Shown here piece by piece: positions 47,105-58,922 of a stretch of 64,000 nt of DNA. Numbering within the stretch: the first letter of the stretch is position 1; every line of letters begins with the position of its first letter. A program made the position numbers and the translations under genes. The notes under the pieces are model-generated. The model ran no database searches and had not been told where the DNA came from. It worked only from the letters and a program-made list of their open reading frames with translations. Origin of the DNA: Nemophila menziesii (Eukaryota; Streptophyta; Magnoliopsida; Boraginales; Hydrophyllaceae); NCBI GenBank assembly GCA_029959085.1, contig JARWIR010000018.1:18785001-18849000 (forward strand), given 5' to 3'.

Positions 47105-49209
47105 CCAGCCTAACTAGATAATCACTAAGGTTTACTTTAATCACCAATCACCATTAGTAGGTAAGACTGCATTTAGGGCCCTGGTGGCGCTAGATAACCC
47201 TATTTCGAGTCTTTTCATGGTTAAGAGGTGGCCGCATTAGTTCGCTCTCCGGGGATAGGGAGGAATTTAGAATCCTTGTTATTGCAATAATACATAATTC
47301 ACCCTTACATGTTTAGAATGCTAGTGGGGATTACTTGCTAGTTTCTCAAGCTAAACTTTCATACTATCTTCTCTTCGCATTTAATTTTCTGTCTTTACTT
47401 TATTAGTTTAATTTTTATATTCAAAACCAAACAATAACTCTACTTGTCTTTTCTTTCTTTGCGTAATATATGATCTAGTTTTTCTTATTTGTACTTGATA
47501 AATTGCATAAATTCTTCCTAACTTTCGTAGTCTCTGAGGAACGAATTTTATTTATCAGTAAAACTTGCATACGTCCTGTATAGTTGCAGAACCGTGCTAG
47601 GCTAGGGTGTCTTTTTTTGTGCTTATTTAGATCATATTTTTATCATACCCTAGTCGACACTAGTAAAGTTGTAAGATAAATGACTAGAAATTAAATATAA
47701 TGTTTATATTTATTTTGTGTTTAAAGAGACTAGAACAATAAAATAGATATCAACGAAAACGAAAGACAACTTAAAGTAATAGAGATGTGGAAATAAATGA
47801 GAAAGATGCTTGGTTCATGTTACTAATCCCCTATGTAGTTAACTTAATGTTTCTAGGAATAAGGTAAAAGTAGTAATTTCATATTAGTCGGGATTCAATA
47901 CTCTTCCCAAATCCCTCCTAGGTAGATAAGAAGCTATTTGACGGCACTGGAGACCTTTCACGAGTGACCTTACAAATTCTTTCAAATGCTGAAGGTTCAA
48001 ACCGAAATGACTACTTGGTTAGTCAAGATCTCCCGATTCACTAAAGCACACCAAGCGTCTATGTACTATATTCATAATTCGACCCCTCCCTTGGGCGATA
48101 ACCTAATTGCTTACACTACCCAATATGTGGCCATAATATGAATAGGGAATAATCATAAACATATAGTCAATGGAAAATAAATACCCATTTTAATTAAACA
48201 TAATGCCAAATTCAATAGAACATTCAATTAAAAAGCAAAGGTTCATACATGACAATCCCTAAGCAATGAATGTTTAGTTCATAATGTAAAAATGAATAAA
48301 AATAAATAAAAATGATAGAATCATGTTTAAAAGAAAAAAAAATAACTCTAAAGTACGGAATGATTTGGTGTTGGAATGGTGAAGAATGATGAGATTTTAT
48401 AGAAAAAACCTTCTCCTTCTTCTCTCCTGCTCTCTCCAAGCGTTGCTCTCTCAACAAGTGTGTAACACGTTCAGTGATAATGAATTAGAAGCTACTAAAA
48501 TACCTATATACTAGGATAAAAATGTTTATTGGCCTAATGGTCTCACTTAAATTGGTGAAAATAGTCCAACCCATTTCTAGACTGGTGTTGGACAAGTTCG
48601 AGTCATAATATATGCAAATGACAAAATTTCTTTGTCTAAACTCCGAATCATCTTCCGTCACTTTCCACGCATCGATGACTTGAAAATATATACAAATAAA
48701 AAGGAATTAATCTGAATCTTCTTTGTGATGACTGAATCAATTGACGTCATAATTCTTCTGGTAAACACTTCAACTTCTCCGAAGTGACTATTAGCTCTTT
48801 ATATGCATTATCTTTGGTTTGGACTTGAATTTTTTTACCTCTCCTCATCATATTGGCATCTTTTGTACCTAAAAGTTACACACCTAACATATAATTAAGG
48901 CTCAAAATCTCTATAAATATCAATATGTCCAAAAAAGATATGGATAAGTATAATATATCGATTTTTGGGGAAACATTCCTCACTTAGGCTCAATAACCCC
49001 CCAGCAAGATGTCTCATGAATATATTAATCTATCACAAAAGAGAATACATCAATACCCCCAACTAAAATTTTATCGTCCTGACAAATTAAACGATAAAAA
49101 TAAACAAATGGGGCCTAAGTCAATCAAAGAAGAGAGAAATAGAAAAATAATGAACGGTGTTATAGAAATTGTCCTAACAAGTCTCATATAGTGATATTTA
49201 CAAACTAAA

Positions 49210-49210
<1 letters not shown>

Positions 49211-49283
<73 letters not shown>
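49211..49283. repeat. (CA)n(TA)n microsatellite
   Basis: About 18 CA units followed by about 18 TA units. Confidence 0.95.
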
Positions 49284-49285
<2 letters not shown>

Positions 49286-49539
49286 TAAGTCTTAAAAGTT
49301 ACTAGTTTAAAACGAAAAGAATTTTAAAAGATTGAAATGTAGAAAATATATAATTTCAGGAACATTAGCGAATAATTTTTTGTTGAAGTGGACCCCACAC
49401 GTGGAGGCAGAAGTTGCGATCCTTCGGTGATGATGTGTCGAAGAACGGTTGGGGGTTGTAAGCGATCCGGTGGCACCCTTTTTTACTAGGGTTTGGGACT
49501 GGGGAATTAAATTGGTGGAAAGTGTATTAATGGTTTATT

Positions 49540-49860
49540 CTGCCCAACTGTTGTATTTATTACGTGGGTTTCTTTATAGACGAAATTTTGACGTCTCTAA
49601 AGATCATACTTTTTTTCACAACCCTTTGTCTTTAGAGATGACTTCGGGTCGTCTCTAAAGACCTTATAAGTCATCTCAAATTACCTCTTTCGAGACGACT
49701 ACTTTTGTCTCTATCACTAAATACCAACAAATACAACAATTTTTTCATTTTTTATTGAAAATAAGTCGTTGCAAAAGATATTGTTCGAGACAATAACATG
49801 TCATCGTTAATGATGTCGTTTTTTTTAGACGAGACATTGTAATTGTTTTTTCAATAGCGT
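49540..49860. repeat. CACTA-style subterminal repeats
   Basis: Repeated GACGTCTCTAAAGA / TCTTTAGAGATGAC and GTCGTCTCTAAAGACC motifs in both orientations. No gene. Termini and target duplication not found. Similar motifs at 26390-26620 and 61380-61740. Confidence 0.5.
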
Positions 49861-49899
49861 CCACTGTCGAAAACACGTGTGGTGCGTGGACTTCATGCG

Positions 49900-52800
49900 C
49901 CACCAATTGTTGCCTAGTAGGTTCGGTTTTGTCTCCTCTTTCAATTTTGTTGGTTGTTTGGTTTAATTTTGCTGTTTTAGTGTCCGTTTGATTATAAATA
50001 GAGGTTTAGTAATTGTGTATTTTTTGATTTATGGAGGCCTTACAAGGTAATATTATTAAAGACCCTATATCTAACGTGTCTCGTTCTACCTTGTCAACTA
50101 GTACTCCAACTTTTTCGGGTAACCTAGTTATTACTACGACTAACCTTACTCATAGTAATTTCTTCGGTTGGATTATGGTTTTTTCGACATGGTTTGATTC
50201 GTTATTTGACAAAATATTTTTTTAATGTCGCTTCTGTCAATGAAATTTCACTTTGGGAAACTATCAATTGTCAACTTTCTAGCTCTTTGTTATAGTTTAT
50301 TGAACAGGAACATCATTATATGTTTGATTATGAGCTGTGTAAAATTATGTGGTATATGGATAAGAGTTTATATACAGTAATGTGACTCGTGTTTATGATG
50401 TGATTTCTGACTTGATGCATATTCAACTCAACGAGAAAGGACTTTCTAAGTGGTACAGTCTTTATCAACGCTCACTTACTAAGGGTTCATTCAATCTTTC
50501 CTTCTACAACTGATATGGCAGTTGCTCGTGATCAGCAAGCAAAACTATTTGTTATAATCATGCTTTAGAGTCTCCCTTCTTAGTATGACGCAGTTTGTTC
50601 TCAAGTATCGTCTAGAAAGACTCTACCCACTATGTCTGAGGTGTATTCTAGTTTTGATCGTGCTTGTATTACTCCTAGTGCATCTGATTCTTCATTCGAC
50701 CGTTCTGCTTTTCTCTCTCCGCCTGACAATCATAGGGGTATTAGTATTCCCCGTGATGGTATTTCAAGTGATTATCGTGGTTGTGGTCGTGATAGTGGTC
50801 ATGGTTATAGTCAAGGTAGTGGTAGAAGTAGCTACACTATCCGATATCAGTGCTCTTATTGCCATAGAGTAGCACATCTTCAAGATAAGTGTTGCGACTT
50901 GCATTGTTATTCATCAAGTGTTGCACATGCCTCAGAAAGATACACTATAGGTCTCTTTATCAGGTGTTGGTCATTCAGGGCATGTCCTTACTATTCCAGA
51001 GATCCATACTCCAAACTTCTTCGGTTAGAAGCATCTTTGCAGGAATCTCAATCTTCTCATGCTCACGCCAGCTCTTCCACTGCTTGTTTTTCTTACACCC
51101 AATCTAGCTTAGGTCCACCGACGAACGACTCTTATGCTTCTGATCACATGACCGGTAATGTCCACTTACTCTTTGAGATTCGTACAAGTCCTTCTCATAA
51201 TGTTAAACTTATTGATGGCTCTTCCACCTTCGTTCGTGGGGTTGGATCTACTCATCTTTCTTCTAATATTTCTTTAGAGTCTGTTTTACATCTCCTTAGA
51301 TTTTCTTTCAATCTTTAATTAGTCACTCATCTTAACAAGTATCTTAATTGTTCAATGATCTTTAACACTGACTCTATGGTTGTACATGATCTCCAAACTT
51401 AAGAGCGGATTGGTACGAGGCATGAGGAGCGGGGCCTTTACTATTTGGACGTTGCCTCTTCTAATGCTTATCTTGTTGATCTTCCGCCTGAGTAGATTCA
51501 TAGTCGTCTTGGTTATTTATCGCATCATGTCCTAAACGAAAATGGTTTTTGGTATTAACCATGTTCGTAAACTCTATTCTGATTCGTATCAATTAAGGAA
51601 ATGTGTTCGTAGTTATTTTGTTAGTCGTGTCAGTAAACGAGCCAATTATCCTTTTGCATCTCAAACTGATTTTTGGTATTTTATCACCTTTATAGATAAG
51701 TACTCTCGTATGACTTGGTTATATCTAATGAAAGATCGTTCAAATTTATAATCTATTTTCTCATCATTTTGTGTCGAAATTCATACCAAATTTGGTGTTC
51801 TAGTTTGTATATTGCGTAGTGATAATGCTAGAGAGTATTTCGTCATCCTTTCACTCTTTTAATGCTTTAGCGTGGGATCATACATAAGTCTTCATGTGCC
51901 CACACTACAAAACAAAAGGGGTGCCGAAAGAAATTATAGACACATCATAGATATGGCTCGTACCCTTCTCCATCATATAAATGTCTCGTCTTGTTTTTTG
52001 GGATGACACGATTCTCATGTCTTGTTATCTCATTAGCCACATGCCATCCTCTATATTACATGATCAAATTATATTCCCTATCCCTTTTCCTAGAGATTCT
52101 CTCTACATATTACCACATTGAGTATTTGGTTATGTCTCCTTTGTTCATAATCTTTCTCCCAGAACAGATAAGTTAGGTCTTCAATCGGTTAAGTGTATAT
52201 TAGTTGGGTACTCTCTCTTTCAGAAAGTATAACGTTGTTATTATCCTTCTATGAATAGGGTGTTTGTCTGTGTGGATGTCACGTTTCATACTATCCATTT
52301 AACATACATGATATCGCTATCGTTGTCTCCTACAGTCCCTACCTTTATTTCCCCACCTCTTATACCCATCCATGTCTCCTTACGATTTCCTACGATCTCT
52401 TTAGTCACATCTCTATTAGATCAACCCAATTTACAGGCTTATACTCGTCACCCACCTCCTCGTCGCCTCTCTCACCACCTGTACCACTTTGCTCACTGTC
52501 TGTGGATCCGGTGATCTTTGATTTAGATGTCCTATTGCTCGTCGGAAAGGTATTCGAAATTATACCATAACACACCCTATTTCTTTTTTTGCCTATTATG
52601 ATCATTTATCACCTTCTTATCTGTCCTTTGTTACTTCAGTTGCTTATATGTATGTCCTTACTTCTTATACATATGCTCTTGCACATCCTTGTTGGCGTGA
52701 TGCTATTATTCAAGAGATATATGTATTACATTCTAATGGTACTTTGGATTTAGTTGATCTTCCTAGTGGAAAATATCTAGTTGGTTGTCGATGGGTGTAG

Positions 52801-53620
52801 ACTGTGAAGGTCTCTCCAGATTGGTAAAATATATCGCTTGAGGACTCGTCTTGTAGCTAAAGGTTAATCTCAGGTTTAAGGTGTCAAATATGGTGATACT
52901 TAATTCACATGTTGCTAAGATGTATTCCGCGTATTCTTCTCTCTCTAAATGCTATGCGTAATTGATTTCTTCATCAATTTGATATTAAGAATGCTTTCCT
53001 TAAGGAGATCTTGAGGATGAGGTATATATGGAGAAACCTCCAAGGTTTGTTGCTCAGGGGAAGTCTCGTAAGATGTGTCACCTAAAGAAATCTTTGTACG
53101 GATTGAAACAGACTCCTAGGGCATGGTTTGGACGGTTTAGTGAATCCTTACTTAATTTTGGTTTGGCATGTTGTGGAATTGATCACTCGGTGTCCTATAG
53201 ACGTTCTTCTGGCTGAAGTCTATTACTAACTGTGTATGTAGATGATACACCCAGAATTCATAATTTCAAGACATTTCTTCAGAAGTAGTTTCAGATAAAG
53301 GATTTGGTACAATTACGCTACTTCCTTGGTATTGAAGTGGCATAATCAGATAAAGGAGTATTCATATTACAACGAAAGTATGCATTGGATACACTAGATG
53401 AGGCTGGTATGCTTGGTGCACGACCACATGACTCCCCAATGGATCCAACTTTGAAACTCATGGAAAAGCAAGAAACCCGACATGGTAGCAAGATCAAGTG
53501 ATGAATCTGAATATCATGCAATGTGTTTGACCACTTGTGAGATAATATGGATTAGAGATTTACTTACAAAAATCAAAATCGATTGCTCTCATCCCAAACA
53601 CATTGAAATTGTTTGTCACT
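49900..53620 (+). pseudogene. Decayed Ty1/copia polyprotein (plus strand)
   Basis: Order: gag start (about 50031, MEALQGNIIK), knuckle CSYCHRVAHLQDKC (CX2CX4HX4C, about 50845), protease with DSYASDHMTG where DSG/DTG is expected (about 51128), integrase pieces (FITFIDKYSRMTWLYLM, about 51690), RT blocks KKSLYGLKQTPRAWF (53086) and YVDD (53238), and RNase H end [10 protein letters not shown] (about 53500). Many stops. A deletion joins 'MEKQETRHG' to the last RNase H block, removing its catalytic middle. LTRs were not identified. It is a different copia family from 10-21 kb. Confidence 0.82.
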
Positions 53621-54092
53621 TCTATATAGAGTAAATACCACTTTTGCCCCCTGGTTTTTCACGCGATTCACAGGTTGCCGCCCATTGTTTAAAATGCGCC
53701 TGTATACCCCCTAATTTTTTTTCCTTATGACTCGTTGCCCCCTATTAACGTTTTCCGTCCAATTCTGCCGTTAAGTGTGACGTGGATTATCCTTGTCAGC
53801 TTTTTTTAATCATAATTGTAATTAATTATTTAATTAACTTAAACCTATTTTTAAAAGGGAAAGATGGGTATTTCATAATAATATAAATATTATTAAATAT
53901 AAATAATAGAATAAACCACCCCCTAGACACCCCCCCAAACCCACCCCCTTCGTCTTCTTCTTCCCCGACTCCACACCCACTACCTCTGATTCATTGCCAT
54001 GGATTTTTCCTGCAAATCTTCATTAGAAAGTTTAAAACAAGCATCAAAGATAAGGCACCCAATAATAATTACTCGAAATAAAACATAAACCT

Positions 54093-54117
54093 CACACACA
54101 CACACACACACACACAC
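54093..54117. repeat. (CA)n microsatellite
   Basis: About 12 CA units inside the left half of the long-TIR element. Confidence 0.9.
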
Positions 54118-54170
54118 CTATCTACACTACGAATACCCAGCTGCAGTCCTAACCGGCACATCCATAACCG

Positions 54171-54278
54171 GTTAATTGTACGAAGGCACAAGTGATACAA
54201 AGATTAATTGTACAAAATTAATCAAGAAATTAATGGAAGAAAAGGATTTCGATTAATTGTACGAAGGCACAAGTGATT
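54171..54278 (+). repeat. Spaced 25-bp direct repeat
   Basis: TTAATTGTACGAAGGCACAA followed by GTGAT occurs at 54173-54197 and 54254-54278, 81 bp apart, just before the captured coding fragment. Confidence 0.7.
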
Positions 54279-54284
54279 CTGATA

Positions 54285-54746
54285 CTTTTTGAAAGAATCG
54301 CTCCTTCAACTTATAATGTAAAATCTGCTTATAGAAAAGATCCAGTTGATGCTGAGGCAATTATTGCATCAGCAAAGGAGAAGATTCAGAGATTTGCTAA
54401 TGGATTTTTAACTGAGCAAAACACTAATGAAGAAGAAAAAGATGTTGATTATGAATGTGATGCTAATGAAGCTCCAGAAGTTGATGATGATTTAAACAAG
54501 TCTAAAGACCAAGAAAATGTAGGGGCTTCCTCTGAAAATGTGAAAGTTGAGCCCGTTAATGATACTATAGGGGCTTGTTGTGCTAAAGTACCTTTAGCTG
54601 AAACTGTTGAGTCATTCTTTGTGAAGAAACCATTGTTGAAGCTTGGATATGGTGTGAATGGAGATTTTCTCGTATTTGAGTACAAATATTGTGAGTATAA
54701 TCTATATTCCGGAACACATATCCCAGTTTTAATGACTCTTCCATAG
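54285..54746 (+). pseudogene. Captured fragment resembling RINGLET/DDT-homeobox protein
   Basis: The frame reads LFERIAPSTYNVKSAYRKDP, then AEAIIASAKEKIQRFANGF, then an acidic stretch ending EAPEVDDD. That order (winged-helix HARE-HTH end followed by acidic linker) is known to me from plant RINGLET-type DDT/homeobox chromatin-remodelling subunits. No homeodomain, DDT domain or start codon of such a gene is present. Codons after about 54540 are not recognisable and run to TAG (54744-54746). It sits between the inverted-repeat arms of 53629-55549. The identification rests on memory of the family. Confidence 0.55.
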
Positions 54747-55584
54747 CTTGTTCCTTGTAAAGAAACTCGGTTCTAGCTCCTCTGAACAACGAATTGTGCA
54801 GCTTTTCTAATTCTCTCAATGGTCAACAATTTATTCGACAAAATTACACAGTGAGTTTTCTATATTTTAATTTTACCAACAATGTATTTAAAGTAGATAG
54901 AATAAGAGCTTGCTTATATAGTCATTTAGCTAAAAAAACGTAAAATCAAGAGATCTCTCATGGCCGGAATCAAAATCAGCCGATCAGAGTCATGGTGTTT
55001 CAGCTCGAAGTCGGAGAAGGTGTAATGGGGATGGTTTGTTCAGACGTTCTGAGAGAGGCGGTTGTGGTGGTCGGAGAATGTAACAGTGTTTTATTGGGGA
55101 AGAAGAAGAAGGGGAAAAGAGGGGGGTTGAGGAGTGCTGAAGATTTTCCTTCTTTTTTTTGAAAGAAATAGAGGTGTCGGGGAAGAAGAAGAAGAATGGG
55201 GAAGAAGAAGAAGGGGAAGAGAGGGGGGGTGGGGGGTAGGTGTGTCTCGGTGGGGGTGGGGGTGTAATTTTATTATTTATATTTAATAATATTAATATTA
55301 TTATGAAATTCCCATCTCGCCCTTTTAAAAAATAGGTTTAAGTTAATTAAATAATTATTTACGATTAGGATTTAAAAAAATGACACGGATAATCCACGTC
55401 ACACTTAACAGCAGAATTGTACGGAAAACGTTAGTAGGGGGCAACGAGTCACAAAAACAAAAATTAGGGGGTATACATGCGCATTTTAAACAATGGGCGG
55501 CAACATGTCAATCGCGTGAAAAACCAGGGGACAAAAGTGGTATTTACTCCTATATATGTAATAAGTTAGATGCGTAACAAATTG

Positions 55585-55844
55585 GGTTAGCTCAGGGTCT
55601 TGCTATTTCTTCAGCACTTGGTACAGCTATATTTTCAGCATCTAAAGGGAGGTACAAGGTTCGAATCCTCTGCCTAACGAGTGTGAAGTGAGAGTACAAG
55701 GTTCGAACCCCTCCCTGAATATGGTAACCTAGTTCTGATTTACCTGAGATATACATAAGGAAACTCACATATTCCCGTGAGATTAACTGAATGCATGCAA
55801 ACTGACCCGAACCACCCACGTACCAAAAAAGAAAAAGAATAGAC

Positions 55845-55845
<1 letters not shown>
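55585..55845 (+). mobile_element. tRNA-derived SINE
   Basis: RNA polymerase III promoter pattern: A box TTAGCTCAGGG (55587-55597), B box GGTTCGAATCC (55658-55668), and a second B-box-like GGTTCGAACCC (55700-55710). The body continues to an A-rich end near 55825-55845, before the AT microsatellite. No tRNA cloverleaf is possible with this spacing, so it is not a tRNA gene. Target duplication not fixed. Confidence 0.7.

Positions 55846-55851
<6 letters not shown>

Positions 55852-55909
<58 letters not shown>
55852..55909. repeat. (AT)n microsatellite
   Basis: About 29 AT units. Confidence 0.95.
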
Positions 55910-55911
<2 letters not shown>

Positions 55912-56361
55912 TTTATTTTAAGTGGGAGTGTTTTAGTATTTTTTTTTTATCAAAAGAAAATACATAGAAAAGGAAAAACGAGGCCTTCTCCTTTCTTCAT
56001 ATAAAGCTTATTAAAAAAATCAAAAGAGTCAAAAAAAATAAAAAGGTAATGTTCCAACTCAAGAGGTCAAGGCCTTGTTTAAGTATATTACATAACAGTA
56101 GAAAACCTCCTATTACCCTTAAAATTCTTAGTACATTATACAAGTACAAAACCTCCTATTATCCTTAGATGATTAGTACATAGCCTGCTATTATTCATTA
56201 GGTAGTAAGCTTTATTATCTATTGTATAATATCTGTTGTGTCCTATTTGATGTGTTAATACACTAGGTCAGCAAACTTTCACACAAGCAAAAAAAAAAAA
56301 CTAAGGTCAAAGAATGTGGCTATGAAAGCATTTAAAACTCCAAAACTTACTAAATAAGACC
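55910..56361. other. Upstream region of the ACS-like gene
   Basis: No coding sequence. It holds an imperfect direct repeat 'gtaga/caaaacctcctattacc' (about 56097-56165). Probably the promoter-proximal region. Confidence 0.5.
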
Positions 56362-56370
56362 TATATATAT
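56362..56370 (+). promoter_or_regulatory. Candidate TATA box of the ACS-like gene
   Basis: TATATATAT, 85-93 bases before the first in-frame ATG, a normal distance for a plant gene with a short leader. Confidence 0.5.
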
Positions 56371-56454
56371 ACACACTAACTCGCACTTATAGCAACACAC
56401 ATTCAAGAAAAACATCGTCAAGAAGTGACATTTGTAGGGTGTAAAGAAGAATTT

Positions 56455-58647
56455 ATGCAAATTACAATGAGTCCCTCCATTTCAAAGAAGGTTCATGTTT
56501 CAGCTATGACTACTGAATTAGCTAAGCCTGATGAATCTCCATATTACATTGGGTTTGAGAAGGTTCGAAAAGATGCTTATGATGAAATCAATAATCCAAA
56601 TGGGATTATTCAACTAGGCCTATCAGAAAATACGGTACATATATCTAGAAGACATTATTTAGTAACTATAGTTGTACAAGTTTACATATTTGTTATCTGT
56701 TAATTGTTTTGATATGATCTTTTTGTGATTTGTCTTGAAGTTATCATTGGACCTGATTAAGGATTGGCTTTCCAATAATTTGGATCATTCATTAAGTCGA
56801 GGAAGCGAGGATGGTCTGATCAACATCAATAAAATTGCTCCATATCAGCCCTTTGATGGTACAAAGGAGCTCAAACAGGTATATATTAGCTAGTTATATA
56901 ATCTTTTTCTTTTGTACCACTTTTTGAAACATAATTAGTTTCATTCAAATTTTAAAGAAATTCTAACTATGAGTTACTTTAACTGAGTCATGACTAACTG
57001 ATCTTGCAATTACTCGTTGGTAACTTGTTTTTCCTGTAAGATCAAGGATTAATTCACTAGAAATTAAGCGAGGTGGCAACAACTAATTATTTTTCTTTTT
57101 TGGATTCCAGGTGTATGTATACTAAAAGATTAAAAGTTACTAATTTTTTTACATTTTAACCTGAACAATCATTTTCGATTAGGCTGATCATGTCTAAGCT
57201 ACCACTAAATTCAGTTTTAGTTACGTGTGGGATAGGTTAATAATTGATGTTTCATTTTAGTATCGTTACGTATCACATAAGCTGATACATTAATGGATAA
57301 TATAAAACAAATTCACTTATTTTTGCCATCATATCTTAAACGGACCCATAAATTGTAATTTTAGGAAAAGTAGAAACAACGAATGTATTTAACGGTTTAA
57401 TTTATATATAAAAATAAAACATTATTTATCCCTCAAGATACTGTTTTTAATTAAGATTTTTGTTGGACTAAAAAAAAACGAATTAAGATTTTTAAAAGAA
57501 TATAATTTTTTTTCCAGGTGATGGGAAGTTTTATGTCAGAAGTGATGGGACAAGGAATTAAGTTCGTGGCATCACAAATAGTATTAACATGTGGTGCAAA
57601 TCCTGCAACTGAGATCCTTTGCTTTTGTTTGGCTGAACCAGGGGATGCTTTTCTTGTTCCTGCACCTTATTATCCTGGGTATTTATAACCTCTTTTTTTT
57701 TACTCCAAAGTAGATTTTCAAATATATTTGTTACTAGAGTATAGCATAATTGATAATCCTTGTGCAGGTTTAACCGCGATATAAAGTTTCGCACAGGAGT
57801 GGAACTCATACCGGTTCAATCCCGTAGTTCAAATAATTTCATTGTAACTATTGATGCTCTTAATGAAGCATATGATCAAGCAACAATACAAGGGAAAAAA
57901 ATCAAGGGTATACTCTTTTCAAACCCTTCAAACCCTGTTGGAAATATGTTCACTAAAGAAACACTTCGTGCCCTAATGAATTTCGCTAGAATGAAGGATA
58001 TTCATATTATCTCCGACGAAATTTATGCCGGTTCGAGATATGGGAATGAGGAGTTTGTGAGTGTGGCGGAAATTATCGATGATCTGGATAATATTGACAA
58101 GGATAGGGTTCATATAGTATATGGTTTATCGAAAGACTTGTGCATTCCAGGTTTTCGACTAGGGGTTGTTTACACATGGAACAAAGATGTATTGATTGCT
58201 TCTAAAAAACTTACAAGATTTTGTTCAGTGCCTCTCCCAATCCAGCAGTTACTTGTGTCCATGCTATCGGATAAGGTTTTTACCCGTGATTTTATCAAGA
58301 TTAATCAAGAGAGATTAAGAAAAAGACATGACTTGTTTATTGAAGGTTTAGAGAAATTGGGGATTGAATATGCAAAGAGTAGTGCAGGTTTATATTGTTG
58401 GGTTAATATGAGCAAATTTATGAGTTCTTATGATGAAAAGGGGGAGCTTGAGCTATGGGAAAAGCTCTTAAATATAGCTAAAATCAGTGTAACTCCTGGT
58501 GCAGCTTGTGATTGTGCTGAACCAGGATGGTTTCGGTGTTGTTTTGCCCGATTGAGTGAAAATGATGTACGACTCACGATAGAACGGATCCGTAGAGTCG
58601 CCGAAACTTGTAAACCTGCTACTTCAGGGAACATTGTGAAGTGGTAG
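56455..58647 (+). CDS. ACS: ACC synthase-like PLP enzyme, 4 exons
   Basis: Family role: cytosolic pyridoxal-phosphate enzyme converting S-adenosylmethionine to ACC, the rate-limiting step of ethylene synthesis. Exons 56455-56634, 56741-56878, 57518-57678 and 57768-58647 all have GT/AG borders and preserve phase, giving 452 codons (usual 440-500). The start is ATG 56455; a second ATG at 56467 is possible. Visible: LGLSEN (Glu58), LVPAPYYPGF, FSNPSNPVG (Asn212), SDEIYAG (Tyr246), GLSKDLCIPGFR (PLP Lys282, Arg290), WFRCCFA (Arg416). Unusual: the FQDYHGLP motif reads YQPFDGTK (Phe98 at the Tyr position), and SLSKDxGLPGFR reads GLSKDLCIPGFR. The C-terminus ends 36 residues after Arg416, without the long phospho-regulated tail of type I/II ACS. 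AATAAA follows at 58650-58655. It may have a changed activity. Confidence 0.88.
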
Positions 58648-58922
58648 AAATAAATTCCGTGGAATATAGTGTTTGTTTTATAAATTCACGAATAAAATTC
58701 GACATTATCTGTCTATCATATTAAAGCATTGCTTGGGGTGCTAAACCTGATTGTATGAGGAGGTTTAAGAGTTTATTATTAAGAAACTTATTTTCATTAT
58801 ATTGGAGTCATTTTAATTCGATTGTCACTGACAATCTTATGTATTCAATCACATAAATAATCATCAACAAGAAACCTAAATTGTTGTAGTTTTGGCTCTT
58901 ATAATCAGACTAGGATTGTTTG

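Larger units (their letters stand above)
38951..47109 (-). mobile_element. Complete non-autonomous Athila-like retrotransposon
   Basis: Element 38956-47104 (8.1 kb) on the minus strand between exact CCAGC duplications (38951-38955, 47105-47109). 5' LTR 45641-47104, primer site 45617-45634, gag region 45477-44066, GC-rich palindromes, a second coding remnant 42731-42020, polypurine tract 40493-40505, 3' LTR 38956-40492. No protease-RT-integrase frame exists in the interior (40493-45640). LTRs are similar in sequence but 1,537 and 1,464 bp long. Confidence 0.9.
37945..47662 (+). mobile_element. Solo LTR (plus strand), split by the element at 38956-47104
   Basis: Left part 37945-38950 plus target CCAGC, right part 47110-47662. 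Together about 1.56 kb, TGATGTCTCCCC...CGACACTA. Flanked by the exact duplication GTAAA (37940-37944 and 47663-47667). Its sequence is the reverse complement of the same LTR family as the element inserted in it. Confidence 0.88.
37825..49052 (-). mobile_element. LTR-D: diverged Athila-like LTR, split by a nested insertion
   Basis: Two parts, about 37825-37944 and 47668-49052, joined across the nested solo LTR by the duplication GTAAA. It ends ACATCA, followed by a minus-strand polypurine tract (AGTTGGGGGTAT, 49053-49064) and a piece of interior to about 49210 resembling 40500-40700. So it is the 3' LTR of a minus-strand element whose other parts are lost. The left boundary is approximate. Confidence 0.7.
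53629..55549. mobile_element. Long-TIR DNA transposon carrying a gene fragment (Pack-MULE-like)
   Basis: 1.92 kb. Left arm from 53629 (GAGTAAATACCAC...) and right arm ending 55549 (...GGTATTTACTC) are inverted repeats of about 290 bp; purine/pyrimidine-rich blocks further in (ttcgtcttcttcttcccc / ggggaagaagaagaa) may extend them. CTATATA lies directly outside both ends (53622-53628, 55550-55556) as a 7-bp target duplication. There is no transposase. The long arms and captured coding sequence suggest a Mutator-like element, though a 7-bp duplication is short for that superfamily. Confidence 0.78.

Noticed and set aside
54583..54819. Minus-strand 78-codon frame in the captured fragment
   Set aside because: Overlaps the plus-strand fragment. 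No family recognised and no start context.
55585..55710. tRNA gene
   Set aside because: A and B boxes are present but spacing and lack of cloverleaf pairing fit a SINE.
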